A DNA stretch of 64,000 nucleotides from NCBI RefSeq assembly GCF_026151205.1, contig NC_087083.1, positions 10,413,460 through 10,477,459 on the forward strand, given 5' to 3'. Positions 45,192-60,599 of the stretch are shown here, piece after piece; within the stretch, counting starts at the first letter, position 1, and each line of letters opens with the position of its first letter. Under the pieces are notes generated by a model that saw nothing but the letters and a program-made list of their open reading frames with translations, had not been told where the DNA came from and did no database searches. Both the position numbers and the translations under genes were made by a program. This DNA is from Bolinopsis microptera. Lineage: Eukaryota > Ctenophora > Tentaculata > Lobata > Bolinopsidae.

Positions 45192-45960
45192 CAGGGTGGG
45201 CCAAAAGTCAGTACCCATATGTTGGCCTTTATAGCTCAGTCACTGAGTGCCCAATTTTAATACTTCTTTCTGGTATGACTTAGTACCACCACTGGTTCGA
45301 GGAATTTGTCAACTCGAAAAATATTCGCGTTCATTTTTTTCAAATGGAGGTTCATTTTTACATTTATTTAATAGTTTGGATAGTCGGATCAAGCTAAATG
45401 ATATTGAATTGTGTTTGGCCATTCGAATTACGTTTGTCCTGAAAGAATTAGAACTGTAGCTTCTCAGATGACCGAGATATGAAGCATAACGAGTTTATTC
45501 ATTACGTGTGATCAGGTGATTGGTTTACCTGATCACGTGATAAGGTGCCCCCGTTAACTACCCCGTTAAACATTATGGGAATTGTTATGGGTGCCCAATT
45601 AAGGTGTCGTGTCACGGTGTCATGCATAATCACCCAGTCAATATTGTTAACGAGATACAGAAAATGCTTGATAACTTCGTCATTTCTAATCCGTTTTGCC
45701 TCATGTTTTCAGATCATATGCAACATTTGATAATCTACCGTTTCTGAAAAAATTAGGCGTTCAGCATGTTCAGAGAAAACAATATAGGTGTTTTAATATT
45801 GAATGGGCGTGGTCTAAAATATTCGAATTTTCAAATTTTGACGACGGAATCCTCGAACCAGTAAGTACAGTATGCCGTCTGCAAAGCAACAGCTCTCAAA
45901 TATAAAACACGGCGGAGCTATTAAGGCCAACGTATGGGTACTGACTTTTGGCCCACCCTG
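45192..45960. mobile_element. 769-bp TA-flanked inverted-repeat element, copy 2
   Basis: Ends cagggtgggccaaaagtcag and its complement at 45941-45960, flanked by TA (45190-45191 and 45961-45962). The interior matches copy 1 (agctcagtcactgagtgccc; tgccgtctgcaaagcaacag). A Tc1/mariner-type non-autonomous family is likely. Confidence 0.85.
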
Positions 45961-45969
45961 TATTTTGAG

Positions 45970-46630
45970 ACAGTCTTAAGTTATGTTTTAATTATTATGA
46001 TCGACTGTTATTCTAAATTATTTTTGTTTATTTGTTGATTTCAAATTGAAGCTGTGCTTCTTTAATGTCAATTGACTTTTTGTAACGATTACTTGAAAAT
46101 CTGAAGTTGACTAAATTTACCCCAATTTGTTTCACTGTTTCCAATAAAATAATCTGAATCAAAACTAAATTTCTGATCATATAAACTATCTCAAACTTAA
46201 CCATATATTATGACCTCACTTTTGGCGATCCAATTATGCCGCTCTTTTTCACTATTTCATTTTAGATCAAACAAGTTAGCCAAGTGAATTTATACATTGT
46301 AGTGTTACTGTCAATGTTATACATTGTACATCTTGTAATTGTGCATACCATTAGTTTAGTCTCTTTTCTTCTTAGCTTATTGAAATTCATGATTAACCCT
46401 TCAAGCATATTTTAGCATACATTCTTCAATTATTGTTAACATTTTATTCCTGCTAAAATTCTGTTAAAATTGTTATCAATTTTAAAGATAAGCACTCTAT
46501 AATTGTTCCATCACAAATCACTCTTCAGGATGAAACTGCACGTTTCTAGTTAGAACTTAAATACACTAAATAAAAAGGAATATCACATCCCCTGTTAAGG
46601 TATAATATCTGCTATACGAGATGGAGTTTT
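45970..46630. other. Spacer between VPS15 and the DUF445 gene
   Basis: AT-rich, without coding signal. An aataaa at 46144 could serve as a distant polyadenylation signal for VPS15 if the 3' UTR includes the 35-bp array and the 769-bp element; this is uncertain. Confidence 0.4.
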
Positions 46631-46634
46631 GAAC

Positions 46635-50615
<3,981 letters not shown>

Positions 50616-50812
50616 TGTTGCTGTGGGTTTTATTGGTGTTGTTAATGGCCAGGCTTTACACCTCAGACTGTGATAAATGTGCCGAGTGTTTGTTGGTTTT
50701 GTTATTAACTGTCAGGCACATTTGCCTAGTGTGAACATTGGGATTTTTCTGCGGGATGAATTTTTCTACGGTTTTTTATGAGGGTTAAATGAGGAGGGGT
50801 ACCTGTTAAAAG

Positions 50813-51110
50813 TTCAAGAAACTTCCTAGATATGCCAAAGGATGTATCAGGCTTTACTGTGTGAGGCACTATGTTCCACAGCTTCAGTGCATACTGTAAA
50901 CATAGTACTATTAACTATTATAAAAACTATCAGTTTCTCAGCATGCGCTAATAATCTGCCCGTGTTTCTCATAGAACAATGCAAAACATCAGTGTCCTCC
51001 TTCACTACATGAACATCCCTTCTCGAGTTAACGCCGGTAACTAATCTAGGGAGATAGTGTGTATTAAGATGATCTGTTCTTCAAGTGCTCCTCTTAGACT
51101 TCTGGATTGT
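50813..51110 (-). mobile_element. Degenerate LINE C-terminal remnant
   Basis: Minus-strand reading of 50810-50900 gives LKLWNIVPHTVKPDTS, the LWN-x-LP-like segment seen near LINE ORF2 ends. Frames are broken further along. It lies about 200 bp after the DUF445 gene stop. Confidence 0.45.
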
Positions 51111-53540
51111 TAAACCGCATGTTCAATTTTCATGCGGTCATTAAATTAGATCAAAATACATTGGACAATTCGTTGTGTCTCTTAGTTCGTTTCTGTGATG
51201 ACTTAATTATAAACATGTTTAATATTACTTTTATGTTAATTGATTACTCTTTAATTGTTAATTGGTCTGGGTTTTTAATTTATTATGGATTTGAATTTTT
51301 GAATTAATTGTTTCGATTTCGTTATTTGTATGCATAATTTGTTTATGATTATTGATTAAGTGTTTGAAGTATGATCCAGACTCATTGACGTGAGGCTTGT
51401 CGGCGTGGAGACTTACAGGGTTAGGGTTAACTTTTTGCCGCCGCCATGAACGAGTCTCACACCAACTAGTCTCACGCCAACTAGTCCTGTTTTTCAGGCA
51501 CCCGTTTGAAATGAGTTAGTATTATTGGTTATATTGAAGGTGTGTTATATTGATAGGTGTTCCTTCAGAATTTTAGAAATGGGTTTTGATAAGTTTTGTA
51601 AGCCAGGTATAATTTGTAACCGAGTGGAAGTTGTTTAATGTAACCATATTCATCATTTCAATAAGAAGTTTTAGATCATGACTCGCTTTTGGTATTTGTA
51701 ATAGTGAGAATAAAAGTAAAATCACATAGTCAACAGTGAAGCAGCATTACTTGAACTTCATCCTGTACTTATGGTTTAAACGCTTTATTTAAACGGTAAT
51801 ATTTTCTCTTGGCTGGATCGCCAGAGCAATGTTTACGGCTTTTTTTGCCTCAGTAAAATATTGTAGCCATTATAACGGTTGATACTCATAAAATATTTGT
51901 TCCAAATATAACTCGTCAACTGTCGACGAGTTCAACTCGGCGCGCGTTTTGGTAGGTTATTAACCTACAATCTAGCCACAGTTCTTAATTGAAAATATAC
52001 AGCTACCCAGAATAAACACTGAAATATATTCCATAAACGCACACTAACAGATGACTTTCCTGAATTCCTTAACAAGGAACCAGCTAACTCAATAAGTTAA
52101 TTATCAAAGTCACTTTTCCTCAATATATGTGGTCTCCTCTGAAGTCTGAATATACTTTACCTTTTCCAATGATTACAGTAGTCACTGGGCACGTATATAA
52201 ACACACTGGTTTTCCGTACAAAGAGGCCAATGTTTGGTTATAGTGTTCATGTAAGTCACATTTACCTAACATAAGTTTTAACCAATGTTACTTGTGAGTA
52301 GGTACAATGGGCAAGGACTCTCTACTTATCGAATTTTGGTTTTAGTTGAAAGTTCCTTTCGTCACTCTAGCCATATCCTCGCAATACAATGGCATATTTT
52401 ATATTTATCGTGTTAGTTATATTCTTTCAATATCCGTGACCTGAACATCAGCTCTGCAACGTTCTCGGTAAAATCCAAATGTCAATCTCAGCTAACTTCG
52501 CATGGCTTCCAGTTGGCTTCTATTTGGCTTCCACTTCTGTAAACACCGGCTTCATGCTCAATGAATAGTTAATACCCACTCATACACACTACCCTTCCTC
52601 GACCTCAGAGAAGCTTTTGTTAGTCAGTTCTGTGCCTACTTCACCACCAAATACCGACCAAAAGAATGTCCTTTGAGTTTGAGACGTGTATTTACAAAGG
52701 ACTATATTATCAGATTCTGGGCTGCCCTGCAACTTGCAGTGCAAGTGCAAAGTGGAATTTAGTGCACATATTTCCGTAATAGTCGTGCTGACAAGCGCCT
52801 ATCAGCGCTGGTAAAGTTGGTCCTCTTGTTCTCTCAGAACCAAACTTTTGTCAGCTCCAAGCTGCTCTCACCTTATTTTCGTCCGGGGAAGGCTGACAGC
52901 TTAGATGCCTTGGTTTAACTCGGATAAGGTTGACCGTTAGCACGTATTTACAATTATAAACATGAATATGTTTTTGCTTTAACTTTTAGTTTTTTCCCCG
53001 CATTTTTAGCGTTTATGTTAACGTTCAGGACGACCAGCCTTTATCTCTGTGTAAATTTAAGAAACTACCAAAACCTTCATGATAAGACATCCTTTTCAGT
53101 TCTTTGACTACTGTTTGTAAAAAGTAACTTTTTAAATCAATTTTGGATTGAAATTATACCATGGTAAAGTCAGCTTATTTAAACACCAGCTAATTGAGCA
53201 TTAAATAGTGACTAACCAGCTAATTAGCGGTCATTATGATTATGATTATCTCAATTATACGAACATGGGATATTATAGCGGGTAGTTTGTCTTGTAGTTG
53301 TGGGTAAGTAACGAATATAGCAGTAATTAAGTTATTCATCGCTACTTGGGTAATCAAATAACACTGACTGGGTAGTGGGTAATTACTGCTTCCGTTATTC
53401 TAATTTGCAGGTATAATATTGCTATGGGAAGTGTTACTGTTGGCATGTTGAAACTTGCATGAAATATATTTCAAGTTGCTTTGGTTTTAAATTCACTGAG
53501 GATGCATTTTTGTCCTGTTTGAATCCACCAACTGGTAAAG
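51110..53540. other. Intergenic stretch, no gene recognised
   Basis: Mostly AT-rich. A 60-codon plus frame near 52600-52760 (LDLREAFVSQFCAYF ... KYRPKECPLSLRR) is open but matches nothing I know and lacks splice context. Confidence 0.45.
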
Positions 53541-53635
53541 CCAATACATTAAGGGGTATACACCAAAACAGGGGTTTGTGTCGGCTTGATTATGATATCA
53601 CAATAATTAGCTAAATTATTATATAGCTATATTAA

Positions 53636-55668
53636 AGGACCAGTTAACTGAAAAAAAAGTTATCCTCATATTTTGACAGATTGTGACAAATAGCAAACTA
53701 AGCAACGAGTCGAAATTCCTAAATCTCTAACTGCTCTCTAACGCGTGTAAATAGCGTTTGTATTATTTTGGCGATGACGTCATAAAGTCCCTCTTGCGCG
53801 CAGAGTAGCTCGTGAGACTGTATTTTACAGGTAAAAAATGGACATAATACAATCTTTTCCCCCGAATAACTCGAAAAGTAAGTAATTTAGGGTACATGTT
53901 GCTTCATAAGTTGTATATAAACATGGCCATTCTGCACAATTTGCATACATTCAAAAACCTTTAGGGCCTTCATAGCCCAATTAACCAGATACCCATAGTT
54001 TTGCATGATTTCTGGAACCGAAAATCAGTTTTTCGCCAATAACTGAAAAAGTAAGCACTTTAAGGCATATGTTTGTTCGTAAGTCATATATTAATATGCT
54101 AATTGCGGTTCTTTTACATCCTGTCTGAAGACTCCATCACGATCATATCGAAAATGGGCTTAGCACCACGCCCAAAATGGTTTTTGGCGAATTTATCGAA
54201 AAGTAAGGATTTTAGGCCATGTGTTGCTCAATAACTCCTATATAAACATGCATATGCGGCTTCGTTCAAGCCTATTTTGAAGTCTCTACGACCTTCAGAA
54301 GCAAGGGGTCGGTTACGTTATTGGGTCAATATGGGCGTGACCCTCCTGGGTTTTCTCCACGGTCAAAAAAATGTCTCCAAACGAAAATCATTTAATCATA
54401 ACTTCGGGAAGGTCTGTGCAAAGTTTCGTGAGTATTAGAACATTTGCAGGTTCATTTCCATAAATGTCCATAAATGACTGGACTACACAACTTTAGAGTT
54501 AACTTTAGAGAAACTCATAAGTCATTTATCTCAAATTAAGCTGTTAGTGTCCATGAATCATGATCAACCTCTGGCGACAATGTTTTACGTGAAATGTAAA
54601 AATCATGAGTAATATAAAAAAGGTATTTTTAGATTTAAGTGCTAGCTCATAGTTTTAGAATTGTATAGATTAACGTTGGTCATTTAGCCATCTAACAATC
54701 GATCGTGCCGTAATATATGGCCAGAGAATAATAGGGTCTTGGAAATTCTATAGTTGTTCAGTGGGTCGATCGACTGAACACGTTTGCACTTGGTATTTAA
54801 ACTTACCAGTAGTTTATTTATGTTATGCACCGATGATAATGCAATTAGGATAACAACTAGGTAAGCCGGAAGTCTAATTCAAACACACCTCACACCGTAC
54901 ACACCTCCAATCAGTAATTTTACTATTTGGTAGACCGGGTATTTTGGCGGGAATTCTGTTCCCACGGCACTGTTCTGATAGAAGCTACTTCTACTAATGG
55001 TCCCAGAGGAACGGCCGTAAAGTAGCCAGACTTCTTGTCTCCTGTACTGGCAGACACTTGCAGATTAAAGTTAGAAATTTCGCTATGCTATAAATATAAT
55101 TGCTCTCGGAATTGAACAAACTCCTACTTATCTGTATCCTTTCTAAATTCGTTAGAGTTTCATGGACTGGGGAAAAATAATCGGTACAGTCTCCCTGCTT
55201 GTGTAATTAAGCAATGAGAACAATCCAAAATTATCACATATGACATAAGTTGTAATAGCAGAAACTTTCTAACCGTACATTCACCCGCCACTGTTCAAGA
55301 AACTATATCACTGTTTGAAATCATGACGTGAGCACTGTACATCCAATCAGCTATTCCTTTAGTTAGGATGATAGCCAAAACTATAAGGATTTTGGAGAAC
55401 TAGGGTAATAGTCATAATTCTAAAATTTGAGTGAGTTACACGTGTTTTATTGACGATGATAAACATTTGTAATGTAAATTACGCTATGCAAGCGCGCACT
55501 GAGGGACTTTATGACGTCACGAGGCCACAGCTTATTATTGCAATAACACGCGTTACACGTACGCTAGAGAGTTGGTTCTTTCGGCGATACGATTCTTTAC
55601 CAGTTTGTCACAGCTGATTTAAATCTTAGCCAAATTGGAGACTACAAATTTTTCAGTTAACTGGTCCT
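53636..55668. mobile_element. 2-kb inverted-repeat element with TTAA (or TA) target site
   Basis: Perfect terminal complementarity of 22 bp spans the flank and end (aaaggaccagttaactgaa on the left). Inverted similarity continues inward for about 170 bp, including gacgtcataaagtccctc on the left and its complement near 55497. TTAA sits at 53632-53635 and 55669-55672. The interior has three related segments of about 160 bp (near 53865, 54035 and 54190, each with an aaaagtaag core). No coding frame is visible. Confidence 0.65.
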
Positions 55669-56029
55669 TTAATATATATAACTATATAGCTTCTCATCAA
55701 AAAAATAATATTTTTTACGAAAAATGCATTTTAACCAGGAAATGGTCGATTTTAACAGAGGCACATATTAGGTGCGGTAAAAAAATCGAAATTATGCGGT
55801 ACCGCACCCGACTATAAAGGTAAAATGTGCGGTAAGGTGCGGTAAATTTTAACCAATTATGCGGCAAATGTGCGGCGATTTTTCGAAATTTGTGCGGGAA
55901 TTGTGCGGTTTTCTTTTGCATTTTCTCAAGGACTTTGGAAATTCTAAACGTATAACCGCCGCTCTTATAAAAATAGGTCTGTTTATGTGTTACTGAGGGT
56001 GTAGTTCTTTACTAAGACTATGATTGAAC

Positions 56030-56301
56030 CAGTGGCGTAACGTTGCCTGTTGGCGCCCCCCTGCCGAAAAAAGCGCCCCCCTGTTGGCGCCCCCTCCCCT
56101 TTTGGTGCCCTCCCTAAAATTGAACAAATTAGATGATTTTAAAGAATACGCCGGTAAAATCTCTAAAAAAGTGTGTATCTAGAGCAAAACGCGCAGTTTT
56201 GCTAGTACTTTAGTTAAGTTTTCGAAATTGTCCCACATTCAAACGACGATTTGGCGCCCCCCTGCACAGCGGGGTCAGCAGGGCCTTTCGTTACGCCACT
56301 G
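56030..56301. mobile_element. 272-bp hAT MITE with perfect 8-bp target-site duplication
   Basis: The terminal inverted repeat cagtggcgtaacg is perfect over 13 bp, and GATTGAAC flanks both sides (56022-56029 and 56302-56309). CAGTGGCGTA ends with 8-bp duplications are classic for hAT elements. It contains no gene. Confidence 0.9.
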
Positions 56302-56948
56302 GATTGAACCTATATTGAGATTCAGTTATCTGAGAACAGTGACTTGATCTGGTAGAGATCAGGAGACAGTTGTTTGAAGACGCCTCTTGATAGAGTCGAT
56401 CAGATCCCATGCGTGATCGCAAATATGTGACACGCTTGTTGGCATTGATTGTCAGTACTTGTGAACCATTTGATCCAAGATCCATTAAGCCCACAATAAA
56501 GCCTACGCTACATTCTACAACGAATAAAGCTCATTACCCTTTACACCTACTTCTTCTATTATGGGATACTGAAGGGAAAGGAAGCAGTTCTAGTAGCGCT
56601 TCTCAAACACAAGTATATATCTTGTGAATTCGGCTAGTATATATGAAACATTTGACACGGAGTTGCAGAGTGAGCTATGTGCCTCGCCGGGTTAAAGTAG
56701 TGGGTACGGTGACCTTGCTGTACGGTATGTTAAACAAGGAACTGAAACTACTAGGTTCCGTACAGGTTCAACTCTGCACTCATGTCAATATGTTCAAATG
56801 CAAGCCTCTTGATTTATTATCACCTACTTTGGATCATAGAATCTACTCAACAACTTCAACCCCTGATATAGAGTAATCAAATGTGGTGAAGTTACGAATG
56901 ATAACTGATACACTATAATCGAAGTACGGTAACGACGAGGGTTCCAGA

Positions 56949-57160
56949 ACGGCCTGGTTCACGGTCCCGAAAGGGCCTGGGTAACGGTCCCGAAAGGGCC
57001 TGAGTCAGGGTCCCGAAAGGGCCTGGGTAACGGTCCCGAAAGGGCCTCGGTCACGTGGTAACCGGGTCACGTGGCCTAAGCATGAGTTCCAAAAGGGCCT
57101 GGGTCACGGTCCCGAAAGGGCCTGGGTCAGGGTCCCGAAAGGGCCTGAGTCACGGTCCTA
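56949..57160. repeat. 23-bp minisatellite of ggtcccgaaagggcctg type
   Basis: About eight units of (t/c)ac ggtcccgaaagggcctggg with small changes. Each core is partly self-complementary (ccc-gaaa-ggg). It lies in the interior of the nested transposon stack. Confidence 0.85.
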
Positions 57161-57529
57161 TTATATAAAAGGGCCCGACTTTTAACATATTTTAGTTTTT
57201 ACACTCGAAAATCTTAACGCGAAAATTTCAAAATTATGCCAAATTACGCGGAAAATGCTAGATTATGCGGAAATATGCAGATAATCACAAAATGTGCGGA
57301 AATGTGCGGAAAACAATAAATTATGCGGAAGTGTGCGGAAAACGGTAAATTGTGCGATCCCGCACCCATCGCACCTAATATGTGCCCATGTCGATTTAAC
57401 GGAAATTAGTGTTCTCGAAATCAAATTTTTCGGGTTGGAATCGGTGCGCTAGATGGTGAACTTCCTGTAAGCAGTGAGGTCATTTGGGTTGGCCGATTTT
57501 AGTGTATATACCCCCTTAATATAGCAATA

Positions 57530-59800
57530 GATGTTCGACTATTTTCATTATCATTATAAGTATAACAATATAACATGCAATCTTGTAGAACACATTTTTC
57601 AGTTCGTACTATACCTCAAATACATTTATCCGGCAATTCGTTTATTGGGCAACGGCGCGCATATCTGATAACTAAACAATTTGCACGTGACACAACCTTC
57701 AGATATATTATTCTACGGAAGCTAATTTTAGACTAATTCTAGACTAATTCTAGACTGAACCAGGTAATAACAAAGCAAATATTTACATGAACTAACCGTC
57801 AAGATGTTTGTTAGATGTTTTACAATTTACATTATTAATGCAGCACGTCATTCAGTAAAATCATATCTGGTATTAACCCGAGAACGTGCCTTGTACAAAA
57901 TGGAACCCTTATACTTATAGTTCTAGTGATACCATGAGTTTTAACAAATCCGAGAGGAAACATGGCCCTGACTCCCTGTTTAGAGTCTATATTATATATA
58001 CTTGTACTGTTTTATATGCACTGTACTACCTGGGTTAGTGTCCATTAAAAGACATGATGGGCTGACGGGCTGAGCGCCGCCCAGTAAGTACTATACTGTA
58101 CTGCTGAATGCTAAATAAGATACGGCAAGCTATGGACCACTTTGTTAAGCTCCTTATTTCACGTGAGACTTACACTACTTATAAAAAGTATATAATATAT
58201 AAAAACAAATATCAGTTTCGTCTACTAGCTAGCAGTATACGATCCTATTGAACGACGTCCTTATTCTTTAGCACACATTATTATCTATCATTACCCCTTA
58301 CCAGGGTAGCTCCGCTCACCACCTGTTGTTTATTGTTGTTCCCTGTTGTTGTACCCCTCATTGTTGTACCCCTCCTTTTACCCCTCACATTATCATCTAT
58401 CACTACCAAGAAACCTTTCATTCTTTATCCCACATTATTATCTATAATATTCTATAAGAGTATATTAGGGCATGGTTTCAGTATTAATAATATAAGTATA
58501 ATACTATACTAACACCATATTAATATACTATAATATACTACAATATACTATCATTGCCAAGGAACCTCCGCAATCATTACCAGGGTTCCTCCCGGAGCAG
58601 CTGTTGTTGTCCCCCTCCTTTTAACCTCTTAACACACTACCTGTACTGGCAATTATCTCTTATATGGTAGTGAGTCTCATTATCGAACTCTTAGTAGAAA
58701 CTGGTTTGATACTCTGTGTCATTTAATAGGTCAACCTTCGTGTGGTTCAACAAATTTATTTGAGGGTTTAATGGGTTAAAACATGATTCTGAAGAATCCA
58801 GTCAACGTTAAATTGCTCATATATAATCTATTATAAGTCTCGAACGTGTATTTTGTAACGCAGCCTCTATAATATATATACTCGTATATTACAGCTTTGT
58901 CTTTTGTCAGGCCTGGCCTGAGTTGATAAGATTTGTTCCATTTCCACAATCCACATTTGCACGCCCCAAATGCTTTAATGCTGTTATAAAATTAGTTGAT
59001 CGATCATGATTTTTGTAATCATTTTGAAAAATATTTTCGACATGGTTGCAGTTTTTGTTATTCCTGCAAACATTTTAAGTGCAACTGCAAAGACGGGTTC
59101 CTGCTACTACTAGTTATATTAATTATAATATTTTCCGGGAATTATATGCACTAAAACTCGTGGACACTGAGAGCTGATAATTTACCTAGATAATTTCCCG
59201 CAAAAGAAGCGAAGGTATTATCAGCACAGACTGCGAGTCACCTAGGACTGGCTGGTGGGAAGTTTCAAAACTATATATTACACACTATATTCTTATATTG
59301 TATTATGCGCACGTATCACATGATAATACCTTTACTTGGCTTCTTTTCGGGCCGGGCGTTCCCTCCAGCAAGCTGTCTGGAATTATCGCCCGTAGCCCTC
59401 AAAAGCCAAGGTATTATTGTATTAAAGAGGCTATCTTATATAACACTAGCAGTATCCTTGCGAATAATCGAGGTAAGATTAGTGCCTCACGTTTAATTAC
59501 AAGTGCTCATATCTTAACCATATCTTAACCATATCTTAACCATTTGAACACTTCATATGTACCATCATGGATAAAATGTCATCATGTTGAAATTTGAAGA
59601 TTTTTATGTTTTAACAACGGTTGATGAATGATTTTCTACTTTGTAACACTAACACAGTGAAAATCAGTGATGATATTTAACTTGAAATGAAATGCAGGCT
59701 CTCCTATCTATAATTTAATAATATATTATATAATATATATTTATAATATTAGATTTACACAGCGCTCAGTGTTAATATATTTCGTCAGCAAGTTGTTAAT
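57530..59800. other. Intergenic stretch, no gene recognised
   Basis: AT-rich with short duplications such as ttgttgtacccctc (58345-58375) and catatcttaac x3 (59510-59542). No supported coding region. Confidence 0.5.
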
Positions 59801-59809
59801 TCTTAACTA

Positions 59810-60589
59810 CCTTATCGGACCTTATTTGGACGGACATTACTTGAACGCTGGAGGCCCTAGCGTTCATATTAATGTCCGTTCAAATAAAGTCCGTTCAATT
59901 AATGTCCGTCCAAGTTAAAGTCCGTTGAAATTTTTTCAAAAATTGTTCCATTTCGAACTTTTTGTCCAGAATATGACTATGAGAACATTTATTGTGTGCC
60001 GTAAGTTAACGACGGAAAGGTTCTCAACAACATAGTTCATGAGCTAGTCCCCGCCAACATGACAAACTTGTTCCAGCCTCTAGATATTACGGTAAATCGT
60101 GTTGCCAAGGACATTGTCCGACGTTGTTATAGTTCATATTACTGAGGGGAGGTAATGAAACAGTGCGAGGAAAGCTCCACGTGATGTTAAGGTTAACCTA
60201 AAGTTGTCTAAGATAAAACCACTTCACGCCGAATGGCTTGTTAAAGTTAACACTGAAATGCAGGACCGGGGTAGTTTAATAAAAAAGGTTTCCATAAAGC
60301 TAGAAATCACTGATGCTTGTTTAAGCATGGACTATTTCATGCACGAAAACCCATTTGATGAAGATGATATGTGATATTAGACACTGATCATGTACACATA
60401 TTTTAACATTTTTACTGCTTAATGACTGCTTTTCTTACTTCCTGTATAAAAATGGATTTAAAAATCATTTGCTGAAATTAAAAAAATTCGGATTTTTGAT
60501 GGTTTTGAATGCCTTCGAGCGTTCATATTAATGTCCGTTCATAATTATGTCCGTTCATGTAATGTCCGTCCAAATAAGGTCCGATAAGG
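59810..60589 (+). mobile_element. pogo/Tigger-like DNA transposon relic with 30-bp TIRs and TA target site
   Basis: The ends are perfect inverted repeats of 30 bp (left begins ccttatcggaccttatttgg; right is its complement), flanked by TA at 59808-59809 and 60590-60591. Inside, plus-strand pieces read VPANMTNLFQPLDITVNRVA and, after stops, LSKIKPLHAEWLVKVNTEMQ ... ENPFDEDDM. These match the C-terminal part of DDE_1 transposases (QPLD-x-x-VN; PLHAEW; PFDD). The N-terminal part and the catalytic core are missing and the frame is broken, so the copy is non-autonomous. Confidence 0.8.
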
Positions 60590-60599
60590 TAGATTGTTT

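Larger units (their letters stand above)
55756..57390. mobile_element. hAT-like non-autonomous element, interrupted by a smaller one
   Basis: Termini contain a perfect 17-bp inverted repeat, ggcacatattaggtgcg, at 55759 and its complement ending near 57387. The left outer end reads CAGAGG. The flanks tcgattttaa and tcgatttaa resemble an imperfect duplicated target. Subterminal repeats of tgcggtaa and atgcgg are abundant at both ends. Confidence 0.55.
53553..57515. mobile_element. Outer inverted-repeat element of a nested transposon stack (TTAA flanks)
   Basis: Left end ggggtatacaccaaaac and right end ttttagtgtatataccccc are near-perfect inverted repeats. Both are flanked by TTAA (53549-53552 and 57516-57519). 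No transposase is visible; it contains three other elements. Confidence 0.55.
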
